Shown: positions 44,802 to 53,279 of the stretch, piece after piece
Position numbering within the stretch: position 1 is the stretch's first letter
Layout of the letters: every line of letters starts with the position of its first letter
DNA from: Caulobacter sp. BK020
GTDB taxonomy: Bacteria; Pseudomonadota; Alphaproteobacteria; Caulobacterales; Caulobacteraceae
Length of the DNA: 64,000 nt
Direction: 5' to 3'
Assembly (NCBI RefSeq): GCF_004342605.1
Contig: NZ_SLZL01000003.1
Span: 124,001-188,000, forward strand
Position numbers and translations under genes: made by a program
Notes under the pieces: model-generated
What the model was told of the DNA's origin: nothing
The model's input: the letters and a program-made list of their open reading frames with translations, nothing else
The model's database searches: none

Positions 44802-46565
44802 CTACCCCGCTTCCCCCGTCAGCTCGCGCCGCGCCTTGTCGAGTTCCTCGGCGTAGCGCCGCGTCGCGTAGGCTTCGGAGAGGATGCCGATCACCTCGCG
44901 GTTGGCGTCGATCACCGCCAGTTCGTCGGCCTGGGTGTGGTCGAAGGCGCGCATGACCTCCTTGATCGACTGGTCGGCGGTCAGGGCCGTGTCGGCGTAC
45001 TGGACCAGCGAGGCGACCACCTGCTCGCTCTCGTCGGGATGGGCGTAGGCCAGGGCCGTGCGGACGATGCCGGCGTAGCGGCCCGTGGCGTCCAGGGCGA
45101 CCACCCGCTTGGTCGAGCCCAGCGGATAGCGGCGGCGGAACTCGGCCAGAGTCGCGTCGGCGGGGATGGTCTTGGCGTCCTTGCGCATCATCCGCCCGGC
45201 GGTCAGGGGGCGCATCCAGCTGACGTCGTGGGCGCTGCGGATGGTCTCGCCGCGCAGGTGCAGCCGCCAGGTCGAGAACGAATAGCCGAACGTCTCGCGC
45301 ACGATGGCGCTGGCGATCAGCGAGGCCACCAGGGCGGCGGCCGCCACGGTGAAGTCGCCGGTCGCCTCCAGCACCAGGAACGACATGGTGAAGGGCCCGC
45401 CGACCACCGCCACGCCGAACGCCCCCAGGCCGACCAGGGCCGCCACCGTCGGGTCCAGCGACGGCAGCCAGGGGACGAACACGGTCAGGGCCGCGAAGAT
45501 CTGGCCCACCAGCACGCCCAGGAACAGCGAGGCGAAGAACAGCCCGCCCCGGAAGCCGAAGCTCAGCGACACCACGCTCGCCAGGGCCTTCATGGCCAGC
45601 AGGATCAGCAGCATCCTCAGGCCCAGGTCGGCGGTCAGGTTGACGTGCACCGCGCCATGGCCGGCCGACAGGGTCTGAGGCGTGATCATCGCCAGGGCCG
45701 CCAGGGCCACGCCGCCGACCATCGGGCGGAAGGTCTTGGGCAGCCTGGACTTTCCGACCAGGCCCTCGGCCGAGGCCACCAGCCGCATGAGGGCGATGCC
45801 GGCGAAGGCGCAGACCACGCCCAGCAGGGCGTAGAGGCCGTAGTCGAACCACGACTGCACGGCCGGGGTCGAGGTCTTCAGCAGATAGGGCAGGCCGCCC
45901 ATCCGCCCCGCCACCAGCACCGCGGCCAGGGCGGCGGCGGCCACCGGGGCCAGGTTGGCGACGGTATAGGCGCCGATGACGATCTCGAACGCGTAGAAGG
46001 CCCCGGTCAGGGGCGCGCCGAAGGCCGCGGCGATGGCCGCCCCGGCCCCGGCCCCGACCAGGGTGCGCATGTCGGCCCGCCGCAGGTTCAGCCGCTGGCC
46101 GGCGAACGAGGCGATGGCCGCCCCGGCCTGGGCGTAGGCGGCTTCCAGCCCGACCGAGGCCCCGACCCCGTTCGACAGCAGGGTCTGGCCGCAGATGAAG
46201 GCGCTGTCCCGGACCGACAGGTGCCCGCCATGCAGGGCGTTGGCCTCGACCGGGTCGATGGCCGGCTTGGGGCGGTATTTCAGCCAGACCCAGGTGGCGA
46301 CGCCCAGCACCAGCCCGCCCAGCGGGATGGCCAGGGTCCGCCAGGGGGCGACCACGCTCTGGGCGCTGAGCCGCTCGTCGATATTGATCGCGAACAGCAC
46401 CACCTGCAGGCCGTGCGCCAGCTTGGCCTGCAGCACCGCCAGGGCCCCGGCGCCGGCCCCGATCAGGGTGGCCACCGCGATCAGCCACAGCTCGCTGGAC
46501 CGGATCCGCCGCCGCAGCCAGCCCAGCCAGCGCACGGAGGTGGTGGTCGGGAGGGACAGCTGCAT
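44802..46565 (-). CDS. ClC-family chloride channel/transporter with CBS domains
   Basis: A 587-residue membrane protein. Ten or more hydrophobic helices fill residues 30-445. The selectivity segments are recognisable as NGVGASVGLEAAYAQAG, in place of the GKEGP form of CLC-ec1, and GAGAGAAIAAAFGAPLTGAFYAFE. A third conserved region reads FRGGLFFASLFLG. The C-terminal 130 residues hold two CBS domains (AKTIPADATLAEFRRRYP; SIKEVMRAFDHTQADELAVID), which bind adenine nucleotides. The proton glutamate position of the first motif is shifted, so channel versus exchanger activity is unsettled. It lies behind ogt on the same strand. Confidence 0.9.
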   Translation of the reverse strand: MQLSLPTTTSVRWLGWLRRRIRSSELWLIAVATLIGAGAGALAVLQAKLAHGLQVVLFAINIDERLSAQSVVAPWRTLAIPLGGLVLGVATWVWLKYRPKPAIDPVEANALHGGHLSVRDSAFICGQTLLSNGVGASVGLEAAYAQAGAAIASFAGQRLNLRRADMRTLVGAGAGAAIAAAFGAPLTGAFYAFEIVIGAYTVANLAPVAAAALAAVLVAGRMGGLPYLLKTSTPAVQSWFDYGLYALLGVVCAFAGIALMRLVASAEGLVGKSRLPKTFRPMVGGVALAALAMITPQTLSAGHGAVHVNLTADLGLRMLLILLAMKALASVVSLSFGFRGGLFFASLFLGVLVGQIFAALTVFVPWLPSLDPTVAALVGLGAFGVAVVGGPFTMSFLVLEATGDFTVAAAALVASLIASAIVRETFGYSFSTWRLHLRGETIRSAHDVSWMRPLTAGRMMRKDAKTIPADATLAEFRRRYPLGSTKRVVALDATGRYAGIVRTALAYAHPDESEQVVASLVQYADTALTADQSIKEVMRAFDHTQADELAVIDANREVIGILSEAYATRRYAEELDKARRELTGEAG

Positions 46566-46628
46566 GAGGCTCCGGTCGCGAAGGGCGGCGCGGTCATCTT
46601 ACGGGGATCGCGGGGGACTGGCAAAGCG

Positions 46629-46654
46629 GGGGACAGGTCCATGGACCTGTTCCC
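46629..46654 (-). terminator. Perfect-centre palindrome after ogt
   Basis: A 26-bp palindrome centred on CCATGG, with arms GGGGACAGGTCCA and TGGACCTGTTCCC and one G-T pair, ends 1 bp from the ogt stop. It resembles the GGGGACATGTCCCC hairpins elsewhere in the window. It may end transcripts from the repair genes; no U-tract follows. Confidence 0.5.
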
Positions 46655-46655
46655 G

Positions 46656-47171
46656 TCAAAGCGCGCGGCCGCCTTCATGCGCCAGCAGCCACCGCTTGCG
46701 CTCCACCCCGCCGCCGTAGCCGGTCAGGGCGCCGCCGGTTCCGATCACCCGGTGGCACGGCACGACGATGGCGATCGGATTGGCGCCGTTGGCCGCCCCG
46801 ACCGCGCGCACCGCGGCGGGACGTCCGACCTGTTCGGCCAGACGGGCGTAGCTGGTCGTCGCGCCGAGCGGGATCTCGGTCAGGGCGGTCCACACCTGCT
46901 GCTGGAAGGCCGTACCGCCGATCGTCCAGGGCACGGTCCGCAGCGCCGCCAGGTCGCCGGCGAAATAGGCGGTCAATCCGTCGCGTACGGCGACCGGCGC
47001 GACGCCGGCCTCCACGGGCTGGCCCCGGTGGTGCAGGCGCAAGGCGCGCTCCAGGCGCTGGGGCTGGTCGTGGAACTCCAGCACGCGCAGCCGCCCGCGC
47101 GCGTCGGCGACCACGTCGATCTCGCCGATCGGTGTGGCCAGCACCTCCAGCGTTAGGGCCTCAGGCCGCAC
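46656..47171 (-). CDS. ogt: Methylated-DNA-protein-cysteine methyltransferase
   Basis: A 171-residue repair protein that transfers O6-alkyl groups from guanine to its own cysteine. The acceptor is in IVVPCHRVIG near residue 137, followed by the usual LTGYGGGVERKRWLLAHE tail. The helix-turn-helix DNA-binding part reads LTEIPLGATTSYARLAEQVG. Length is typical for Ogt/MGMT. Its start overlaps the end of the Ada-AlkA gene by 11 bp, so the two repair proteins are co-expressed. Confidence 0.95.
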   Translation of the reverse strand: MRPEALTLEVLATPIGEIDVVADARGRLRVLEFHDQPQRLERALRLHHRGQPVEAGVAPVAVRDGLTAYFAGDLAALRTVPWTIGGTAFQQQVWTALTEIPLGATTSYARLAEQVGRPAAVRAVGAANGANPIAIVVPCHRVIGTGGALTGYGGGVERKRWLLAHEGGRAL

Positions 47172-48654
47172 GCTTCACCTTCCGCACCGGCGGCGCGCCC
47201 TCGTCGCCCAGCGAGGCCCACAGGTGCAGGGCGGCGTAGGCGCGCCACGGCCGCCAGGCCTCGGCCCTGGCCAGCAGCTGGTCCGGCGTCGGGCGAACGC
47301 CCTCGGCGTCGGCCAGGGCGCGCATCAGGGCGACGTCGGCGGCCGGGAAGGCGTCGGGCTCGCGCAGCTGGCGCATGGCGATGTACTGGGCCGTCCATTC
47401 GCCGATGCCGGGCAGGGCGCGCAGGCGAGCGACCATCTCGGTCAGGCTGGCGGTCGGCGACAGCAGGTTCGGGGCGGCGGCGATCGCTTCGGCCATGGCC
47501 GACAGGCAGCGGATGCGCGCGCCGGGCATCTTCAGGCCGGACAGGTCGACGGCGGCCAGACGGTCGGCCGACGGGAAGGCGTGGGTCAGGCCCGGTTCGG
47601 CCCAGGGTTCGGCCAGCGGCTCGCCATGCGCGGCGGTCAGGTCGCCGGCCAGCTTGCGGGCCTGAACGACGGTGATCTGCTGGCCCAGGATCGCCCGCAC
47701 CGCCAGCTCGAACCCGTCCCAGGCGCCGGGCACCCGCAGGCCGGGGCGCAGGGCCACCATCCGGGCCAGGTCCGGGTCGCGCGACAGCACCTCGCCGATG
47801 CCGACCGGATCGGCCGACAGGTCGAACACCCCGCGCACCCGGGCCAGGATGCGGGGCAGGGCCGAGGGCTTGGGGAACCGCACCGCCACGCTCAGCCGGT
47901 CGCCGCCGATCGGCGCCACGGCGATCGTGCCGGCCGCGCCGTCCAGGGCGATGACCCGGCGGTAGACGCCGCTCTCGACGACCTCGACGCCCGGGATCGC
48001 CCGCATGGCCAGGAAGGCCAGCATGCCCTCCCAGTCATAGGGCGGACGATAGCGCAAGGTCAGGGAAATGGCTTCGCCGGCCGGGGCGGGAAGGGTCTTC
48101 CTGCGGCGCAAGGCGGCCGGCGGGCGGTCGTAGAGCTGCTGGAAGGTCTCGTTGAAGCGCCGCACGCTGCCGAAGCCGGCGGCCAGGGCCACCTCGGCCA
48201 TCGGCAGGTCGGTCTCGTGGATCAGCTGCTTGGCCAGCAGCACCCGCCGGGTCTGGGCCACGCCCACCGGCGTCGCGCCCAGGTGCTGCAGGAACAGCCT
48301 CCGCAGCTGCCGCCCGCCGACTCCGACGCGCCCGGCCAGGGTTTCCACGTCCCCCTCGTCCAGCGCGCCGGCCTCGATCAGGGCCAGGGCGCGGCTGACG
48401 GTGTTGGAGGCCCCGTTCCAAGCCCCCAGCTGCGGCGAGGTCTCGGGCCGGCAGCGCAGGCAGGCGCGGTAGCCGGCCTCTTGGGCCGAGGCGGCGGTGG
48501 CGTGGAAGGTGACGTTCTCGCGCTTGGGCGTGCGAGCCGGGCATACCGGCCGGCAGTAGATGCCCGTGGTCCTGACGGCCACGAACAGCCGGCCGTCGAA
48601 GCGGGCGTCGCGGGTCTGGATGGCGCGGTAACAGGCGTCGGGATCAAGGTCCAT
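47161..48654 (-). CDS. Ada-AlkA fusion: alkylation regulator and 3-methyladenine DNA glycosylase
   Basis: A 497-residue multi-domain protein. Residues 1-75 are an Ada metal-binding domain with the four zinc Cys, including the methyl-phosphotriester acceptor (Cys34 and Cys38 in GIYCRPVCPA, Cys65 and Cys68 in CLRCRP). Residues 85-185 are an AraC-type DNA-binding domain (VALAAGFGSVRRFNETF). Residues 200-300 are the AlkA N-terminal domain, and 300-480 the HhH-GPD glycosylase (LPGIGEWTAQYIAMR, with catalytic Asp in AFPAADVAL). It would sense methylation damage and remove alkylated purines. The C-terminal Ada methyltransferase is missing but supplied by the overlapping ogt gene. Confidence 0.94.
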   Translation of the reverse strand: MDLDPDACYRAIQTRDARFDGRLFVAVRTTGIYCRPVCPARTPKRENVTFHATAASAQEAGYRACLRCRPETSPQLGAWNGASNTVSRALALIEAGALDEGDVETLAGRVGVGGRQLRRLFLQHLGATPVGVAQTRRVLLAKQLIHETDLPMAEVALAAGFGSVRRFNETFQQLYDRPPAALRRRKTLPAPAGEAISLTLRYRPPYDWEGMLAFLAMRAIPGVEVVESGVYRRVIALDGAAGTIAVAPIGGDRLSVAVRFPKPSALPRILARVRGVFDLSADPVGIGEVLSRDPDLARMVALRPGLRVPGAWDGFELAVRAILGQQITVVQARKLAGDLTAAHGEPLAEPWAEPGLTHAFPSADRLAAVDLSGLKMPGARIRCLSAMAEAIAAAPNLLSPTASLTEMVARLRALPGIGEWTAQYIAMRQLREPDAFPAADVALMRALADAEGVRPTPDQLLARAEAWRPWRAYAALHLWASLGDEGAPPVRKVKRAA

Positions 48655-48999
48655 GCGCCGGATCATAGACGCCGACGAGGCGACGTCTCGCGGTTTTCGG
48701 ACTCTGTCGTCAGAGGTATCTCCCGCCGTGCTGGACTCCGGCGGGCTAGGAGTCGCATGTATATCTACAATCGCCACGCGAATTATATTCATCACATGGC
48801 AAATGTCGTGCGGTCGACACTTGTCGGACTAAAGATGTAAACCCGACACGTCGCCTGTAGCAAAGCTGCCATGCGACAAAATGCACAGTCAAAACAGTCC
48901 AATACGCGGACGTTAATGCTCAATTCGCCATGAACATTAGAAAGTGGTCAACCGAGATGGTCGCCCAATAGGCCTCAAATCTGGTCTGGGGCCATCACC
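48655..48999. other. A+T-rich intergenic region upstream of Ada-AlkA and a secreted-protein gene
   Basis: This 345-bp spacer separates divergent genes. 48755-48930 is strongly A+T-rich compared with the rest of the window and includes CGACACTTGTCG, a near-palindrome at 48813-48824. It should contain promoters for both sides and possibly an Ada-binding site. I saw no gene or clear promoter boxes in it. Confidence 0.45.
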
Positions 49000-50043
49000 A
49001 TGAAATATCCTGTTCTCTGGGCGACCAGCGCGCTGATCGCCGCCGTCGCCGTGTCCGGCGCCCTTGCGGGAGGGGCCGTCGCCCGCCAGGAGCGCGGCGC
49101 GCCCGGCGTCAGCCTGGCCCGCGACGTGGTCGCCGCGGCCAGCGCTTTCGAGACCTATACGCGCGGGGCTGGCGCCATCTCGGCGGGGTTCGAGAGCGGC
49201 GGCGGCGTCGCCGAGGCCCTGGCCAAGGGCGCGGCCTACCAGCCCGAGCAGCTGGACGCCGGCATGATCGCCTATGGCGCCATCGCCGCCCTGCAGGAGG
49301 AGGCCTTCATCGACGGCGTGCGCCAGGCGGCCCGCGAGACGTCGCCGGAGGCGCTGGTCGAGCGGCTGGAAGCCAATCCCGAAAGCGTCATCGAGATCGC
49401 CGGCGTCGGGGCCGCGGCCAGCCGGGCGCAGGCCGCGCTGCTCAAACGCGGCGCGCCGCTGGGCGTCACCGGCCGGGCGGTCAAGCAGGCCGCCTACGAC
49501 GTCCAGCGCCAGGAATGGTCCAAGGGCCCGATCGCCGACAACGCCGGTCGCCTGGCCAGGATCAAGGCGATGTCGGCCGCCTTCTTCACCCCCGGCGACG
49601 ATGACGCGGGCCGGCTGATCCAGGCCGCGACCGCGCCGCGCGAAGGCTCGGGTTTCGGCGGCGAGGGCGGCGCGGCCTTCACCCCGGTCACCGTCCGGGC
49701 CGCCGCCCTGGCGGCCCTGGCCGTGCTGGGCGCGGCCGGCGACGCCGACGCCGCCAAGCTGGACGTGGTCATGCACGAGCAGAAAAGCGGCTACTGCATG
49801 AAGATGGCCAAACTGAACCTCTACCAGTGCCTGGCCGTGGCCGGTCCGCACTACGAGGACGTCTTCTGCCTGGGCCAGCACGCCCTGATCGACACCGCCC
49901 AGTGCGTCAACGACGCCGCGGGCGGGGGCAGCGCGCCGCCGCCGCCGACCGCCGCCCCGGCGCCGCGTCCGGTCCCCGGGTTCCTGATCCCGGTGGCCGG
50001 TCAGGCGGTGGCGGCGATGTCGCCGGTTCCGGACGGGAACTAG
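49000..50043 (+). CDS. Hypothetical secreted protein with C-terminal cysteine pairs
   Basis: A 347-residue protein I do not recognise. It has an N-terminal signal or anchor (TSALIAAVAVSGALAGGAVA). Residues about 35-230 are Ala-rich helical sequence, with an ETYTRGAGAISAGFESGGG segment. A second hydrophobic stretch lies near 228-245 (AAALAALAVLGAAGDADA). Four cysteines follow within about 45 residues (GYCMKM, YQCLAV, DVFCLGQ, TAQCVND), suggesting two disulfides in an exported domain. The tail is Pro-rich. It is probably a Caulobacterales-restricted envelope protein (inference). No strong ribosome site precedes the ATG. Confidence 0.75.
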   Translation: MKYPVLWATSALIAAVAVSGALAGGAVARQERGAPGVSLARDVVAAASAFETYTRGAGAISAGFESGGGVAEALAKGAAYQPEQLDAGMIAYGAIAALQEEAFIDGVRQAARETSPEALVERLEANPESVIEIAGVGAAASRAQAALLKRGAPLGVTGRAVKQAAYDVQRQEWSKGPIADNAGRLARIKAMSAAFFTPGDDDAGRLIQAATAPREGSGFGGEGGAAFTPVTVRAAALAALAVLGAAGDADAAKLDVVMHEQKSGYCMKMAKLNLYQCLAVAGPHYEDVFCLGQHALIDTAQCVNDAAGGGSAPPPPTAAPAPRPVPGFLIPVAGQAVAAMSPVPDGN

Positions 50044-50072
50044 GGCGCCAAAGCGTCACTCGCGATGGCGGT

Positions 50073-50342
50073 CTAGGCGATCATCTCCGGATCGTTCCGC
50101 CGCAACCAGGCCGAGGCGTAGCTGCAGAGCGGCACGATCTTCATACCCTCGCTGCGAGCGGTCTGCGCCACCTGTCGCATCAGGCGGCCGGCCGCGCCCG
50201 TGCCGCGCAGGGCGGGGTCGGCCTCGACGTGGGGGATCACCAGGCGATGGCCGCTGCGCTGGTAGTCGGCGAAGGCGATGCGCCCATCGACCTCGAGTTC
50301 GTAGCGGCTCTTGGCGGGGTTGTGGCTGAAGGCGTCGGTCAT
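50073..50342 (-). CDS. Small GNAT-like N-acetyltransferase (YjdJ/PF14542 type)
   Basis: An 89-residue protein of the short GNAT-like group. It begins MTDAFSHNPAKSRYELEVDG and has VIPHVEADPALRGTGAAGRL, the acetyl-CoA-binding loop, followed by IVPLCSYASAWLRRNDP, the family C-terminus. An in-frame ATG 9 nt upstream at 50351 is also possible; neither has a strong ribosome site. Substrate unknown. Confidence 0.85.
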   Translation of the reverse strand: MTDAFSHNPAKSRYELEVDGRIAFADYQRSGHRLVIPHVEADPALRGTGAAGRLMRQVAQTARSEGMKIVPLCSYASAWLRRNDPEMIA

Positions 50343-50422
50343 GACTCGCATATGGGCTGGACGGCGCGCCGCGCCAGGCGCGTTAATGGACTTTGGGGGC
50401 TAACGCGCGAGCGAGGTGGGCG

Positions 50423-51022
50423 ATGCGAACTCTCTTGGTGTTTGTGGCGTTCGGAACCCTGGCGGCTGCGGCCGCCTGCGGCCAGAAATCGGCGACCCAG
50501 GCGTCCGGGAGCGGGGCAGCGGAGGGGCCGAAGGCGGCGACCACGGCTCCGGCCGCCGCGACGCCCGCGCCGACGGGCTGGCCCAAGCGCAAGCCGGGTC
50601 TGTGGACCCAGACGATGACCCTGCAGGCCCAGGGCTTTACGCGCAGCTTTCGCTTCTGCGTCGACGCGACCAGCGACGAGAAGATGGGGCTGGACAGCCA
50701 GGGCGACGACAAGCGTTGCCAGCGCAAGTCGATGACGCGCGGCGCGGACGGAAGCTGGACGGTCGTATCGGCCTGCGACATGGGCCCGGCCGGCAAGACC
50801 GACAGCACCATCCACGTCGCGGGCGATTTCGACACCCGCTACGTGATGGAGGTCGCCAGCACCACGACGGGCGCGGCCCAGCCGGCGATGAACGGCGAGC
50901 ACAAGATGTCGATGACCGCCGAATGGTCGGGCGCCTGCCCGGCCGGCTGGAGCGGCGGCGACGTCGAGATGCCCGGCGGCCGGCGGATCAACCTGCTGAC
51001 CAAGGCGGTGTCCGGCGGGTAG
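50423..51022 (+). CDS. DUF3617-like lipoprotein
   Basis: A 199-residue exported protein. The ATG at 50423 follows GAGGTGGGCG and begins a signal with a lipobox-like AAAAC near residue 19. An Ala/Thr/Pro linker leads to a domain starting KPGLWTQTMTLQ near 58, with FRFCVDATSDEKM and a paired cysteine pattern (RCQRKSM, VSACDMG, GACPAGW). This layout matches DUF3617 proteins, which are found in many proteobacteria and have no assigned function. It likely sits in the envelope. Confidence 0.78.
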   Translation: MRTLLVFVAFGTLAAAAACGQKSATQASGSGAAEGPKAATTAPAAATPAPTGWPKRKPGLWTQTMTLQAQGFTRSFRFCVDATSDEKMGLDSQGDDKRCQRKSMTRGADGSWTVVSACDMGPAGKTDSTIHVAGDFDTRYVMEVASTTTGAAQPAMNGEHKMSMTAEWSGACPAGWSGGDVEMPGGRRINLLTKAVSGG

Positions 51023-51028
51023 GGCGCC

Positions 51029-52216
51029 TTAAACCAGCTCCACCGCCATCGCCGTGGCCTCGCCGCCGCCGATGCACAGGGACGCCAGGCCCTTCTTGCC
51101 GCCCCGTGCCTGAAGGGCGGCGATCAGGGTGCACAGGATGCGCGCGCCCGACGCGCCGATTGGGTGCCCCAAGGCGCAGGCGCCGCCGTTGACGTTCAGC
51201 TTGTCGTCCGGGATGCCCAGCTCCTGCTGGGCGATCATGGCGACCACGGCGAAGGCCTCGTTGACCTCGAACAGATCGACATCGGCGACCGTCCAGCCGG
51301 CCTTGTTCAGCGCCTTCTTCATGGCGGGAACCGGGGCGGTGGTGAACAGGGCCGGCTCGTGAGCGTGGGCCGCGTGGGCGACGACCCGGGCGACGATCGG
51401 CAGGCCCAGGCGCTGGGCCACGCTCTGCCGGGTCATGACCAGGGCGGCCGCGCCGTCGCTGATCGAGGACGAGTTGGCCGCCGTGATCCCGCCGTCGCGA
51501 GCGAAGGCTGGACGCAGGGTCGGGATCCGGGCGGGGTCGGCCTTCAGCGGCTGCTCGTCCTGGCTGACGGTCTCGACGCCCTTGCGGGTGGTGACGGTCA
51601 CCGGGGCGATCTCGGCGGCGAAGGCGCCGGAGGTCACCGCCTGCTGCGCCTTGGCCAGGCCCTTGACCGCGTAGTCGTCCATGGCCTCGCGGCTGAACTG
51701 GTAGGTCGCGGCGCTGTCCTCGGCGAAGGCGCCCATCAGCTTGCCGGGGGTGTAGGCGTCTTCCAGTCCGTCCAGGTACATGGCGTCCAGCATCTGGTCA
51801 TGGCCGATGCGCGCGCCCGAGCGGTGCTTGGTCAGGAGGTAGGGTGCGTTGGTCATGCTCTCCATGCCGCCGGCGACGATGATCTCGGCGCTGCCGGCCG
51901 CCAGGGCGTCATGAGCCATGATCGCCGCCTGCATGCCGCTTCCGCACATCTTGTTGACGGTGGTGGCCTCGACCGACTTGGGCAGGCCCGCGCCCACGGC
52001 GGCCTGGCGGGCCGGGGCCTGGCCGAGGCCGGCGGGCAGGACGCAGCCCATGAAGATCTGCTCGACCTGGTCGCCCGAAACGCCCGCCCGCTCGATCGCG
52101 GCCTTGACCGCCGCCGCGCCCAGTTCTGTGGCCTTGGCTCCGGCCAGCGCCCCCTGGAATCCGCCCATCGGCGTGCGGGCGAACGAGACGATGACGATCG
52201 GATCGGCGTTGGACAT
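51029..52216 (-). CDS. Acetyl-CoA acetyltransferase (thiolase)
   Basis: A 395-residue thiolase. It begins IVIVSFARTPMGGFQG. The acyl-accepting Cys91 is in NKMCGSGMQA. The C-terminal catalytic motifs are NVNGGACALGHPIGASGAR (His) and LCIGGGEATAM (second Cys). This set identifies a biosynthetic/degradative acetyl-CoA C-acetyltransferase, which joins or cleaves acetoacetyl-CoA. The ATG at 52216 is used; the longer open frame is not supported. It diverges from an HxlR regulator, with no partner reductase or synthase adjacent. Confidence 0.93.
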   Translation of the reverse strand: MSNADPIVIVSFARTPMGGFQGALAGAKATELGAAAVKAAIERAGVSGDQVEQIFMGCVLPAGLGQAPARQAAVGAGLPKSVEATTVNKMCGSGMQAAIMAHDALAAGSAEIIVAGGMESMTNAPYLLTKHRSGARIGHDQMLDAMYLDGLEDAYTPGKLMGAFAEDSAATYQFSREAMDDYAVKGLAKAQQAVTSGAFAAEIAPVTVTTRKGVETVSQDEQPLKADPARIPTLRPAFARDGGITAANSSSISDGAAALVMTRQSVAQRLGLPIVARVVAHAAHAHEPALFTTAPVPAMKKALNKAGWTVADVDLFEVNEAFAVVAMIAQQELGIPDDKLNVNGGACALGHPIGASGARILCTLIAALQARGGKKGLASLCIGGGEATAMAVELV

Positions 52217-52437
52217 GCCTGAGCTCCACCCTGGGGAATTTTCGGCGGAATAAACCCCCTGCGGTGTCTCCGGCGCAAGTCTTTCGGGCAAAAGGCGGGC
52301 GGCAGGGGAAATCCGGAGACCCCCGCCGCCGCCTCGCAGTGCGCAACCGAGAGAGTCAATTGCTATTGAAAACCTACTATCGTGGGTCTGCAAAAGCAAC
52401 CCTTGCATTCCCTCGCGTAAGGCTTCACCTTCACGTG

Positions 52438-52941
52438 ATGGGCCGCACCGCCGACTACACCAATGAACGCTGCGCCATCGCCGCCACCCTCGAGGTCGTC
52501 GGCGATCCGTGGACCCTGCTGATCCTGCGCGACGCCTTCCAGGGCGTGAAGCGGTTCGAGCAGTGGCAGGAGCGGCTGGGCGTGGCGCGCAATGTCCTGG
52601 CCGCCCGCCTCAAGAGCCTGGTGGCCAACGGCGTGCTGGAGCCGCGCCGCTATTCGGAACGCCCCCCGCGCCAGGAATATGTCCTGACGCCAAAGGGGCG
52701 GGCCCTGTCGCCGGTGCTGCTGACCATGGCCGAGTGGGGCGACCAGCACGTCTATGGCCTGGGCAAGGGGCCGGTGCACTTCATCCACAAGACCTGCGGC
52801 TGCGACTTCCATCCCAAGCTGGCCTGCGAGGCCTGCGGCGAGATCGTCGACGGGCGCGACCTGGGTCGTGTGGTGCACCAGGAGCAGGCCCTGACGGTCG
52901 GCGAGGCGCTGGAGGCCGCGACCAGGATCGCCGCCGAGTGA
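52438..52941 (+). CDS. HxlR-family regulator with cysteine-rich tail
   Basis: A 167-residue regulator starting MGRTADYTNERC. The HxlR winged helix is clear: CAIAATLEVVGDPWTLLILRDAF shortened here, RFEQWQERLGVARNVLAARLKSLVANGVL, and YVLTPKGRALSPVL. The C-terminus extends the usual core with CGCDFHPKLACEACGE, four cysteines that could bind zinc or sense redox state. N-terminal Cys12 matches the redox-sensing position in some HxlR proteins. Its last bases overlap the next small gene (GTGA). It diverges from the thiolase gene. Confidence 0.88.
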   Translation: MGRTADYTNERCAIAATLEVVGDPWTLLILRDAFQGVKRFEQWQERLGVARNVLAARLKSLVANGVLEPRRYSERPPRQEYVLTPKGRALSPVLLTMAEWGDQHVYGLGKGPVHFIHKTCGCDFHPKLACEACGEIVDGRDLGRVVHQEQALTVGEALEAATRIAAE

Positions 52942-53150
52942 GCTTTCGCTTCCACGTCCATCGCGCCAAGCCGACCTATCGGCTGGTGACGGCGGACGGG
53001 GCGGGGTTTCCGGTTGGCGCCGATCCGGAAGACTGGTGCTTCACCCGTGTGCGTGAGCGCGCCGACACCAATCCCGACGTGGCGAGGCTGGTCGACGAGA
53101 CGGGCTACTGCCTGTTCAGGATCGGGCTGAGCTTCGACGAGGTGGTTTGA
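52938..53150 (+). CDS. Small hypothetical protein overlapping the HxlR gene
   Basis: A 70-residue protein read from a GTG that overlaps the HxlR stop by four bases. It begins VSFRFHVHRAKPTYRLV and ends GYCLFRIGLSFDEVV. It shows codon-position bias typical of genes here and no membrane segment. I believe similar short proteins occur in other Caulobacter genomes. The overlap implies it is co-translated with the regulator. Function unknown. Confidence 0.7.
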   Translation: MSFRFHVHRAKPTYRLVTADGAGFPVGADPEDWCFTRVRERADTNPDVARLVDETGYCLFRIGLSFDEVV

Positions 53151-53279
53151 TCCACAGGTTTTGACGGCTAAGTCGGAACCCCGACCCAAACTTTGCGTTT
53201 TGAGCCCTCAAGCGCGTCGCGCTCGGGCGGGGGCGCCCAGGGTTCAGTGGGGTTGGTGTTGGTGGAAGCGACGGGGCGA

